The notes under the pieces are model-generated. The model did no database searches and had not been told where the DNA came from. It saw only the letters and a program-made list of their open reading frames with translations. 64,000 nt of DNA from assembly GCF_014054985.1 (NCBI RefSeq), contig NZ_CP059569.1, positions 744,001-808,000 on the forward strand, written 5' to 3'. Of this stretch, positions 8,656 to 15,918 are shown piece by piece. A program made the translations under genes and the position numbers. Source of the DNA: Kingella oralis. Lineage in GTDB: Bacteria; Pseudomonadota; Gammaproteobacteria; Burkholderiales; Neisseriaceae. The stretch's first letter is position 1. Every line of letters begins with the position of its first letter.

Positions 8656-9114
8656 ATGCGACCCACCAAATCCCTACGCGCCCGCGCCCTAGACATCCTC
8701 TCCCGCCGCGAAGTGAGCCGCCAACAGCTCTACCGCAAACTCGCCCCCTACGCTGAAGACCCCGACGAGTTAGAAGCCGTGCTCGCCGAATTTGCCCGGC
8801 GCAACTGGCAATCCGACGAACGCTACACCGAAGCCTACATCCACAGCAAAAGCCAAAAACACGGCACGCAACGGCTCAAACAAGCCCTTGCCGCGCAAGG
8901 CATCGACGAAGCGCTTATCCGCGAACACCTGCCCGATGCCCGCGTCGAGCAAGCGCATGCCAACCAAGTGCTGCGCAAAAAATACCCCGCGCCGCCCGCC
9001 GATTACGCCGAAAAACAAAAGCAACTGCGCTTTCTGGTCTATCGCGGCTTTGATTTGGACACCGCCAACCATGCCGTGAAACACGCGTGGGATGACGGGG
9101 ATGCAGACGAATAA
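8656..9114 (+). CDS. recX: Regulatory protein RecX
   Basis: 152 residues, normal for RecX, the modulator of RecA filament activity. The conserved pattern RARALDILSRREVSRQQLYRKL, a middle FARRNWQSDERYTEAYIHSKSQKHGTQRLKQAL and a C-terminal FLVYRGFDLDTANHAVKHAW make the family clear and close to neisserial RecX. The start is placed at ATG 8656, because the frame upstream to 8458 reads through DUS-derived RQPEN and FFQAA peptides. No good ribosome site precedes 8656, so the start keeps some doubt. recA is not in the window. Confidence 0.9.
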   Translation: MRPTKSLRARALDILSRREVSRQQLYRKLAPYAEDPDELEAVLAEFARRNWQSDERYTEAYIHSKSQKHGTQRLKQALAAQGIDEALIREHLPDARVEQAHANQVLRKKYPAPPADYAEKQKQLRFLVYRGFDLDTANHAVKHAWDDGDADE

Positions 9115-9606
9115 AAGCCGTGTGCGCCGTCATCCATACAAATACAGGTTTGCCGTTTCAGGCTGCCCAAACGCATTAAGGCAGCCTGAAATCTGGGCAA
9201 AACGCAAGCAGGTCGGGCATTGATGCCTGACCTACGGCAACAGTTTGTTTTTACGGTTATTCCTGAATATCAAACAAAATTCCCGCCCACGCGGGCATGA
9301 CGGCGTTTCTTGTTTTCAGGCTGCCTCTGCCGTTGCCCCGCCTTTCAGCTTCGCAACGCAGACCGCTCCAAAGGTTTTCAACCATGGATTTCAGGCTGCC
9401 TTCGGGCTTTCGCTGAACGCGGGCGCGATGTTTGGCAGCCTGAAAAGCCAATCCGCGCCCCTACGGCTTGCCCGCAAGCCGTGCGCTGCTAAAAACAAAG
9501 GCAGCCTGAAACGCACCATACCGTTTCAGGCTGCCTTTACGTATCCCATGCAGCCTGAAAACGCCGTCGCCGACACCTTTCAGGCTGCCTTAATCCCGTT
9601 TGCCAA
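9115..9606. other. Gene-free repeat stretch between recX and RluA-family gene
   Basis: Contains opposed DUS words, a GGTCGGGCATTGATGCCTGACC palindrome-type unit (about 9211-9235), a TTCCCGCCCACGCGGGCATGACGG unit (about 9280-9303) resembling the short GC-rich neisserial dRS3-type repeats, a CGGCTTGCCCGCAAGCCG hairpin (about 9464-9481) and a DUS hairpin at 9497-9538. No gene is seen. Confidence 0.65.
9497..9538 (-). terminator. DUS hairpin downstream of the RluA-family gene
   Basis: Arms 9497-9513 and 9522-9538 form a 17-bp stem with A/T-rich ends. It lies downstream of the minus-strand pseudouridine synthase (stop at 9607) and is the best candidate for its terminator. Confidence 0.5.
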
Positions 9607-10524
9607 TCACAAATCCTGCCCGCTTTCAAACGCCCGTGCCGCGCCCGTCAGCGGGTCAATAAACGCCAACCGCTTTGCCAGCAGTTTTAACGGCTTGCTG
9701 TAATCGTCGCCGTTTTCAGGCTGCACCACGGGATACAGCGCGTCGTTCAGCAACGGCATGCCCAGCCCCATCATCTGCACCCGCAGCTGGTGTTTCTTGC
9801 CGGTAACCGGCTGCAATTCGTATAGGCTCGCTTCGCCGCGCGGTTCCAGCAGGCGGACGCGCGTTTCCGCATTCGCTTCGCCCGCCGCCTCGCGCATCAA
9901 GAAAAACGGCTCGCTAGGCACAAGGCGCGTGCGCACGATGAGCGGGTATGCCAAATCCAAGCGCGTGGGCGCGAGCGCGTGGTAGGTTTTTTGGATGGCA
10001 TGGCTGGGGAACAGCGTGTGATACGCCGCACGGGTGGCGGGATTATGCGAAAACAGCATTACGCCTGCGGTGTCTTTGTCCAAACGATGCAGCGGCGTGA
10101 TGTCGGCGGTATTCAGATACTGCAAATCGGGATGCAGCCGCAGGCGCGTGAGCAGCGTTTCGTGCAAAAACCGCCCGCTGGGGGTAACGGGCAAAAAATG
10201 CGGCTTGTCTACCACGATTAAATCGTTGTCTAACCACAAGATTTTTTCGTCAAACGGAATGCGCGGCTCGGCATCGCGGCTGATTTCGCGGTAGTAAAAA
10301 ATCTTTTCTCCTGCTTGGTACAACACATTTTCGTGCAACGGCTCGCCGCGCTGGTTCACCACCATGCCGCTGTTGAGCCGCGCGCGCCAAATATTTTCGG
10401 CGATAAACGGAAAGCGGGCGCGCAAATAGCACAGCAGCGGTTTGCCGATGTATTGCTTGTCGTGCGGTAGGTTGAGGTAGCTGGGTTTGATGCCGTTTAG
10501 CATGGGCAGGGGGCTGGGTTTCAT
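9607..10524 (-). CDS. RluA-family pseudouridine synthase
   Basis: 305 residues. The RluA-type catalytic motif TPLHRLDKDTAGVMLFS (Asp near 148) and VVDKPHFLPVTPSGRF before it place this enzyme in the RluA branch, which isomerises uridine to pseudouridine in rRNA or tRNA. LRARFPFIAENIWRARLNSGMVVNQRG resembles an S4-like RNA-binding domain at the N-terminus. The later Q-x-R-V and GMPLLNDALYP segments also fit. The modified position cannot be read from sequence. It is transcribed away from hisS across a 99-base gap. Confidence 0.88.
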   Translation of the reverse strand: MKPSPLPMLNGIKPSYLNLPHDKQYIGKPLLCYLRARFPFIAENIWRARLNSGMVVNQRGEPLHENVLYQAGEKIFYYREISRDAEPRIPFDEKILWLDNDLIVVDKPHFLPVTPSGRFLHETLLTRLRLHPDLQYLNTADITPLHRLDKDTAGVMLFSHNPATRAAYHTLFPSHAIQKTYHALAPTRLDLAYPLIVRTRLVPSEPFFLMREAAGEANAETRVRLLEPRGEASLYELQPVTGKKHQLRVQMMGLGMPLLNDALYPVVQPENGDDYSKPLKLLAKRLAFIDPLTGAARAFESGQDL

Positions 10525-10562
10525 GAACGATATTTTAGCAAAATAGGCAGCCTGAAATCGGT

Positions 10563-10568
10563 TACAAT
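10563..10568 (+). promoter_or_regulatory. Possible -10 box for hisS
   Basis: TACAAT lies 56 bases before the hisS ATG, behind a DUS; no clear -35 is seen at the right distance. A similar TACAAT followed by GC-rich bases precedes typA. Confidence 0.35.
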
Positions 10569-10623
10569 ACGCGCTTTTTTCAGGCAGCCTGAAAACCCAG
10601 TTAGATTATCCGAAAGCCGCAAA

Positions 10624-11919
10624 ATGTCGCAAAAAATCCAATCCGTTAAAGGCATGAACGACCTTCTGCCCGTTGAACAAAAAGACTTCAAGCTCACTGC
10701 CGATTTCTGGCAAGCCTTTGAAAACCAAGTACAAAAATGGACGCAACGATTTGGCTACAAGCAAATCCGCACGCCCATTGTGGAACACACAAATCTATTT
10801 GTACGCTCCATCGGCGAAGAAACCGATGTGGTGGGCAAGGAAATGTACACGTTTAACGACAACGCGGGCGAAACCAGCCTCAGCCTGCGCCCCGAGGGCA
10901 CGGCAAGCTGCCTGCGCGCGGTGGTGGAACACGATTTAACCTACGCCGCGCCGCAAAAATTGTGGTACATGGGGGCGATGTTCCGCGCCGAACGCCCGCA
11001 AAAAGGGCGTTATCGTCAGTTTCACCAAGTGGGCATTGAAGCGCTGGGCTTTGCCGACCCCGATATTGACGCGGAAATCATCGCCATGTGCGCCGATTTG
11101 TGGCGCGAATTGGGCATCAGCGGGCAATTAACGCTGGAAATCAACAGTTTGGGCAACCGCGAAGAACGTGCCGCCCACCGCGCTGCGTTGGTTGCTTACT
11201 TGTCGCAACACGAAGCCGAGTTGGACGACGACAGCAAACGCCGTTTGCACACCAACCCGCTGCGCGTGTTAGACAGCAAAAACCCTGCCTTGCAAGACAT
11301 TTGCAACGCCGCGCCGCGCCTGTTGGATTATCTGGGCGAAGCCTCGTTGCAACACTACAACACGTTTAAATCGCTGCTGGATGGCTTGCAAATCAAATAC
11401 ATAGAAAACCCACGCTTGGTGCGCGGCTTGGATTATTACAACCACACCGTGTTTGAATGGACCACCGACAAGCTGGGCGCGCAGGCCACCGTGTGCGGCG
11501 GCGGGCGTTATGATGGCTTGATGGAAGAATTGGGCGGACGTGCCACGCCATCCATCGGCTTTGCGATGGGCATCGAGCGGCTGCTGCTGCTGGTGCGCGA
11601 TTACGGCAGCCTGAAAGCCGATTTCGCGCCCGATGTGTTTGTGATGCAGCAGGGCGAGGGCGCAACGTTAGCCGCGATGAAACACGCGCAGACTTTGCGC
11701 GGTGCGGGGCTGAACGTGGCGCAGTTTTCAGGCAGCACCAAGCTGAAAAACCAGTTTAAACGCGCCGACCAATCGGGCGCGACGTTTGCCGTGATTATTG
11801 CGGAAAACGAAGTGGCGCAAAATACGGTTACCATTAAAGACTTACGCGGCGAGCGCGGGCAAACAACCGTTGCTGCCGATGAGCTAGTTCAACAATTAAA
11901 CGAATGGAGTACGCAATAA
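10624..11919 (+). CDS. hisS: Histidyl-tRNA synthetase
   Basis: 431 residues, a normal class II HisRS that charges tRNA-His. Motif 2 is MFRAERPQKGRYRQFHQVG (about 119-137). The histidine-binding GLDYYNHTVFEW follows near 268, then the glycine-rich CGGGRYDGLMEELGG and GFAMGIERLLLL (motif 3). The C-terminal anticodon-binding domain ends at DLRGERGQTTVAADELVQQL. The start after VKGMNDLLPVEQ fits the family. Its stop overlaps the yfgM start (TAATG), so the two are translationally coupled, as in many proteobacteria. Confidence 0.97.
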   Translation: MSQKIQSVKGMNDLLPVEQKDFKLTADFWQAFENQVQKWTQRFGYKQIRTPIVEHTNLFVRSIGEETDVVGKEMYTFNDNAGETSLSLRPEGTASCLRAVVEHDLTYAAPQKLWYMGAMFRAERPQKGRYRQFHQVGIEALGFADPDIDAEIIAMCADLWRELGISGQLTLEINSLGNREERAAHRAALVAYLSQHEAELDDDSKRRLHTNPLRVLDSKNPALQDICNAAPRLLDYLGEASLQHYNTFKSLLDGLQIKYIENPRLVRGLDYYNHTVFEWTTDKLGAQATVCGGGRYDGLMEELGGRATPSIGFAMGIERLLLLVRDYGSLKADFAPDVFVMQQGEGATLAAMKHAQTLRGAGLNVAQFSGSTKLKNQFKRADQSGATFAVIIAENEVAQNTVTIKDLRGERGQTTVAADELVQQLNEWSTQ

Positions 11920-12515
11920 TGGCGGGTTATCACGACGAACAAGAAAACATCAACACGGCGAAGCATATTTGGCACAGCGGCGGCAAATGGGTGGCGGCGG
12001 TGCTGGTGGCGGGCGCGTTGGGCTATGTGGGCTATGTGGCGTATAAAGGGCGCGTGCACCAAGGCAGCGCGCAAGCGGCGCAACTGGCGGCGCAGGTGAA
12101 AGGCGATGCGGCGAAATTGGCGGCGTTGCAACAGCAGTTCCCGAAAGACACGGCAACCACGCAGGCGAGCTTGCAAACGGCGGCGGCGTTGTTCCAAGCG
12201 GGCAAGCTGGACGATGCGGCAAAGGCGTATCAATGGGTGCTGGCAAACGACAAAACGCCCGTTTTTCAGGCTGCCGCGATGCAGAATTTGGCGAATGTGT
12301 ATATTCAGCAGAAAAAATACGACGACGCGCTTAAAACGCTTGCCATGCCTGTGAGCGAGCCGTATCAGCCGTTGATTAACGAAACCAAAGGCGATGTGTT
12401 CGCGGCGCAAGGCAAAGCTAAAGAGGCGGGCGAGGCGTATAAACTGGCGTTGGATAAATTGCCTGAAAACTCGGGCAACCGGCAGTTTATTCGGATGAAG
12501 ATGAGCCAGCTTTGA
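11919..12515 (+). CDS. yfgM: YfgM-like tetratricopeptide membrane protein
   Basis: 198 residues with an N-terminal cytoplasmic stretch, one membrane segment (about 25-43, WVAAVLVAGALGYVGYVAY) and a periplasmic domain of TPR-like helices (QAASLQTAAALFQ, AAAMQNLANVYIQQKKYDDAL). YfgM-type proteins are ancillary to SecYEG and periplasmic chaperones. The ATG at 11919 overlapping the hisS stop is chosen; the ATG 15 bases upstream lies inside hisS. bamB and der, frequent next genes elsewhere, do not follow here. A clear terminator follows. Confidence 0.82.
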   Translation: MAGYHDEQENINTAKHIWHSGGKWVAAVLVAGALGYVGYVAYKGRVHQGSAQAAQLAAQVKGDAAKLAALQQQFPKDTATTQASLQTAAALFQAGKLDDAAKAYQWVLANDKTPVFQAAAMQNLANVYIQQKKYDDALKTLAMPVSEPYQPLINETKGDVFAAQGKAKEAGEAYKLALDKLPENSGNRQFIRMKMSQL

Positions 12516-12537
12516 TGGGCTTGGCTTGATGTAAACG

Positions 12538-12565
12538 AAACCCAGCGGATGAACGCTGGGTTTTT
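12538..12565 (+). terminator. Rho-independent terminator of hisS-yfgM
   Basis: AACCCAGC and GCTGGGTT form a stem around a GGATGAAC loop, followed directly by a T run. It is not built from DUS words, unlike most terminators in the window. Confidence 0.8.
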
Positions 12566-12591
12566 TGTTTCAGGCTGCCATAGGCGGCGGT

Positions 12592-13554
12592 TCAGGCAGC
12601 CTGAAAATCCTGCAACACGCATTGGATTTCGCTCGCTTCGCGCAAGGTGCGCACGGCGGCAAACAGTTGCGCCGTTTCGGGGTAGGCTTTTTTCATCATG
12701 CCGAGCCATTGTTTGAGCCGCGCGACGGCGTATTTGCCTTGCGGCTCGTGCGCGAGGCACAAATCAAAAAACAGCCGTATCCAATCCATGATTTCCGCGT
12801 TGAATGCGGCAGCCTGAACGGGCTCGCCGCGCAGGTGTTGCTTGATTTGGCGCGCCAAATCGGGGCGCATCACCGCGCCGCGCCCAATCATCACGTCGTC
12901 GCAGCCGCTGGTTTGGCGGATGGCGAGGTAGTCGTCCAGCGTGAACACGTCGCCGTTGGCGATGACGGGGATGTTAACGTGCTCGCGGATGGTTTTGAGC
13001 CAATGCCAATGGGCGGGCGGTTCGTAGCCTTGCACTTTGGTGCGGGCGTGGATGGTGATTTGGCTGGCGCCGCCTGCGGCGATGGCTTGGGCGTTAGCGA
13101 CGGCCAAATCGGTGTTTTCAAAACCCAAACGCATTTTAGCGGTGAGGTTGATGTGTTCGGGCAGCCTGAAACGCAGCTCGTGCACGATTTGGTGGATGCG
13201 CTCGGGCTCGCGCAGCAGGATGGCGCCGCCTTGGTGTTTGTTGACGGTGGGGGCGGGGCAGCCGAAGTTGAGGTCTATGGTTTGCACGCCGAGGCGCACG
13301 GCTTCCAGCGCGTTTTTTGCCATCATGTCGGCATCGCTGCCGAGCAGTTGGGTGGTGCAGGGGATGCCCGACGGGGTGCGGTTTTGCCGGGCGATTTCGG
13401 GGACGTGGCGCAGCCATGTGACGCGGGAATGGACGGTGTGGGTGATGCGGACGAATTCGCTCACGCATTCGTCGTAGCCGCCGATGCGTGTGAGCAGGTC
13501 GCGCATGGGGGCATCAGTTAGCCCTTGCATGGGGGCGAGAATGAGTTTGGGCAT
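12592..13554 (-). CDS. dusC: tRNA-dihydrouridine synthase, DusC-type
   Basis: 320 residues. Dus enzymes are FMN-dependent and reduce uridines in tRNA; DusC acts on U16. Visible features are LILAPMQGLTDAPMRDLL at the N-terminus, the catalytic-Cys motif DLNFGCPAPTVNKHQGGAILL (Cys near 98), KMRLGFEN, ITIHARTKVQGYEPPAHW and VIANGDVFTLDDYL (FMN phosphate region). The C-terminal helical part RLKQWLGMMKKAYPETAQLF fits the DusC group. The start at 13554 gives the canonical MPKLILAPMQG; the longer frame runs into the pyrB remnant. DusC versus DusA/B rests on remembered similarity. Confidence 0.88.
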   Translation of the reverse strand: MPKLILAPMQGLTDAPMRDLLTRIGGYDECVSEFVRITHTVHSRVTWLRHVPEIARQNRTPSGIPCTTQLLGSDADMMAKNALEAVRLGVQTIDLNFGCPAPTVNKHQGGAILLREPERIHQIVHELRFRLPEHINLTAKMRLGFENTDLAVANAQAIAAGGASQITIHARTKVQGYEPPAHWHWLKTIREHVNIPVIANGDVFTLDDYLAIRQTSGCDDVMIGRGAVMRPDLARQIKQHLRGEPVQAAAFNAEIMDWIRLFFDLCLAHEPQGKYAVARLKQWLGMMKKAYPETAQLFAAVRTLREASEIQCVLQDFQAA

Positions 13555-13559
13555 GGTAG

Positions 13560-13976
13560 TTTTCGCTGGTGCAAGCCTTAAAACGCTTCGGCTGCGAATT
13601 TGCATTTGTGTCGTCGCCCAGCCTGGCCATGCCCGAATACATTACCGAAGAATTGGACGAAGCCGGCGCAAAATGGCAGATACTGCCCAATTTGGAAAGT
13701 GCGGCGGAATGGGCAGATATCCTGTATATGACCCGCGTGCAGCGCGAACGCTTCGATGGCGTGGAATTCGCCAAAATCCAAGGCAAATTCAACCTGCATG
13801 CCGCCACTTTGGCCAATGCCAAACCCAATCTGCGTGTGCTGCACCCCCTGCCGCGCGTGGACGAAATTGCGCCCGACGTAGATGGCACGCCGCATGCTTA
13901 TTACTTTGAACAAGCACAAAACGGCATATTTGCGCGTATGGACATGCTTGCATTGGTGTTGAATGAGAATGTGTAG
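13560..13976 (+). pseudogene. pyrB: 3' half of aspartate carbamoyltransferase gene
   Basis: About 135 residues match only the C-terminal (aspartate-binding) half of PyrB, which is about 305-310 residues. Visible are SLVQALKRFGCEFAFVSSPSL, MPEYITEELDEAGAKW, ILYMTRVQRERFDG, LRVLHPLPRVDEI and the terminal AYYFEQAQNGIFARMDMLALVLN. The carbamoyl-phosphate domain (STRT-type motif) is absent. Similarity begins right at the junction with the dusC start, where an in-frame TAG stands at 13557. The remaining frame has no stop or shift, so the truncation looks recent or the piece arrived as a fragment. No pyrI follows. It cannot encode a working enzyme alone; a full pyrB may exist elsewhere. Confidence 0.85.
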
Positions 13977-14030
13977 ATATTGAGTTTTCATTCAGCCGAT
14001 AAATCAATTTTTGCCAGAAAGTTCAAATGA

Positions 14031-15332
14031 ATGTATGCGAGAAAATTATTGGTGGTGATGTGCTTGGCAGCACTTACCGCAGGCTGCAATGAAGACGAAA
14101 AATCAGGTCTGGGCACAGCAAAAGGCTTAGCCACGGCCAACTCAACCTCCGGCTCATCTTCCAATAACAATAACTATGCGAAAATCAGAGGAAGGGAATA
14201 CACTTCCGCACAAACGCCTACACCCGCCCCAAGTCCTGCGCCTGCTCCAGTGCCGACACCTAATCCGACACCGGCGCCAAGTCCCGTACCCACCCCTTCA
14301 CCGACGCCGTCCCCAGCGCCAGCACCCACACCGGCTCCCACGCCCGCACCTTCCGAAAACGGCTGCGAACATCCGACCGATGAATCCGGTCAATGGCGAA
14401 GCGAGAAATGCTATGAATTCAAGGAAGGGCGCGTGCCTGCCGATTGGGAAAGCAAAGAAATCCGCAATCATTTGCACAGTTATCTGTCCTACCTGCCGGA
14501 CAACATCTCTTTCGTGGCCGGCGATTATGCCCAACTGACCACGCGCCGCCACTGCGTTGATAAAGAAGGAGACCCCTTGAACGACAGCAACGCCACCTCT
14601 GGCGTATGTCCGGCGGGAAAAGTCACCCAATATTCCAGCGGCCGGCTGGAAACCATCGGCATGGTGGATGCAAGCCGCCCGTTCCGTGCCGAAGTCCGCG
14701 CCAAAATGAATTGGAACGGGCTGCGCGGTATGCGCACTGCGCTTTGGCTGAACAAACATAAAAACGAAGACAGCATCCGCACCTGCAAAACCCCTGGCGG
14801 CGGTAGTGCGCCTTATGGTTCGCTGCTGATTCTGGAATGGTTCTCCGCCATGCCGGATTATGCCTTCCCTGCATCCAGCATCAGCTGCTATTATAGCACG
14901 GCGGGCAAAGAATGGCGCACGCGCGTATTCGTGCATCGCTTGGAAAACCGTATCCGCAACCGTTCCGCTTGGCTGACGCACGATTGGCATGTTTGGGCCA
15001 TCGAATATGATGGCACCAAAATCCGTTATTACATGGACGGCAAGCTGATTCCCGTGCACCATTACCGCGTGAACGATTCCAGCACGGTCGATGTGACCGA
15101 CTACCACAGTTTCACGCCGGACGGTACATACGTTTCCACCATGCCCGACGAGGACTACACCAAGCTGCAAATCGACCCCGATTTGGTCGAACAAGTGCTC
15201 CGCAACGACAAATGGCATTTCGTTTTAAACGATTATGTGGAATGGGAAGACAATCTGGATCCGCCGTCGATCCAAGAGCCGTTCCCGATGCAGACCACGC
15301 AGATTGACTATGTGCGGCTGTACTATAAATAA
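14031..15332 (+). CDS. Surface lipoprotein with Xaa-Pro linker and GH16/lectin-like domain
   Basis: 433 residues. Signal peptide with lipobox LTAGC (Cys19), a Ser/Asn-rich stretch, then 23 consecutive Xaa-Pro dipeptides (about 62-107) as a rigid spacer, then a roughly 325-residue domain. The C-terminal pattern (WHVWAIEYDGTKIRYYMDGKLI, final TQIDYVRLYYK) is that of concanavalin A-like beta-sandwiches of glycoside hydrolase family 16. The usual GH16 catalytic E-x-D-x-x-E is not evident; the matching place seems to read GSLLILEWFS with one acidic residue, so binding without catalysis is possible. It has two Cys pairs or more. Likely an outer-membrane-anchored carbohydrate-interacting protein. 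It lies behind a pyrB fragment and ahead of foreign-type DUS words, suggesting transfer. Confidence 0.7.
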   Translation: MYARKLLVVMCLAALTAGCNEDEKSGLGTAKGLATANSTSGSSSNNNNYAKIRGREYTSAQTPTPAPSPAPAPVPTPNPTPAPSPVPTPSPTPSPAPAPTPAPTPAPSENGCEHPTDESGQWRSEKCYEFKEGRVPADWESKEIRNHLHSYLSYLPDNISFVAGDYAQLTTRRHCVDKEGDPLNDSNATSGVCPAGKVTQYSSGRLETIGMVDASRPFRAEVRAKMNWNGLRGMRTALWLNKHKNEDSIRTCKTPGGGSAPYGSLLILEWFSAMPDYAFPASSISCYYSTAGKEWRTRVFVHRLENRIRNRSAWLTHDWHVWAIEYDGTKIRYYMDGKLIPVHHYRVNDSSTVDVTDYHSFTPDGTYVSTMPDEDYTKLQIDPDLVEQVLRNDKWHFVLNDYVEWEDNLDPPSIQEPFPMQTTQIDYVRLYYK

Positions 15333-15347
15333 CAAATAACATCCCAT

Positions 15348-15394
15348 GCAGGCTGCCCGAAAGCGATAGATTCGTGTATTATCGGGCAGCCTGC
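15348..15394 (+). terminator. Terminator-like hairpin behind the GH16-like gene
   Basis: Stem arms GCAGGCTGCCCGA and TCGGGCAGCCTGC flank a 21-base loop, 15 bases after the stop of the lipoprotein gene. The arms carry CAGCCTGCA-type words, not the AGGCAGCCTGAA of the rest of the window. Confidence 0.6.
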
Positions 15395-15865
15395 AATATT
15401 TCATGAGCACCATGCCCAATATGCCCGCCCGCCTGACCAACCAACCCCCTTGGTATTATCCTTGTTGTGATGCTGCTGCTTGTCATTAGGGTGCAGGCTG
15501 CTTTGCGTTGGCGCACGTTATCGGCGTTGTCAGCACTTATGCCGTGCCCGGCCAGCCCGAACAGGTGCGCCTGCTCCAACGCCCAATCATCCGCGGAACC
15601 GGCCAACCGCGCTGCGAACTCGGCTATTGCCAAGGGAGTAGGGTGGGGCAGCCTGAAAAGGGGGTTGATGTTTCAGGCTGCCTTACTTATGGAGCGGGCT
15701 GATGTTTGTTTAACGAATGGATGGCTGCGTTCAATCGCTTTTCAGGCTGCCGTAGTGTTTTTCAGGCTGCCGTAGTAATGAATATAAGCAACGCCAAACA
15801 TCGGTTTCAGCTATTCAACCTGCAGCACAACAAGACAACGCAACAGCCATGTCGCCACACGAAAT

Positions 15866-15907
15866 AGGCAGCCTGAAAACATCAAACCCGTTTTCAGGCT
15901 GCCTTTT
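15866..15907 (-). terminator. DUS hairpin behind mtrE
   Basis: Opposed DUS words (arms about 15867-15880 and 15890-15903) stand 12-50 bases downstream of the mtrE stop on the minus strand. Probable end of the mtrCDE transcript, though the T run is weak. Confidence 0.5.
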
Positions 15908-15918
15908 GGTTCGCAAGG

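Larger units (their letters stand above)
15333..15918. other. Unassigned stretch with foreign-type DUS and DUS words
   Basis: Starts with a hairpin built from GCAGGCTGCCCGA and TCGGGCAGCCTGC (15348-15394). A TGCAGGCTGCTT word stands at 15492-15503, and from about 15648 the normal AGGCAGCCTGAA dialect returns. The 15400-15640 part has weak open frames on both strands (one minus-strand, 15379-15633, of about 84 codons) that I cannot assign. It may be another decayed fragment. Confidence 0.5.

Noticed and set aside
12565..13521. Long plus-strand frame opposite dusC
   Set aside because: The minus strand encodes a full Dus enzyme. The plus frame is Gly/Ala/His-rich with no motif.
14298..15218. 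Minus-strand frame of about 306 codons opposite the lipoprotein gene
   Set aside because: The plus strand has a signal peptide, lipobox, linker and known fold pattern; the minus frame has none.
15508..15702. Plus-strand frame MAHVIGVVSTYAVPGQPEQV
   Set aside because: Short, no recognisable family, ends in a DUS; may be a fragment of a real gene but cannot be supported as a gene.
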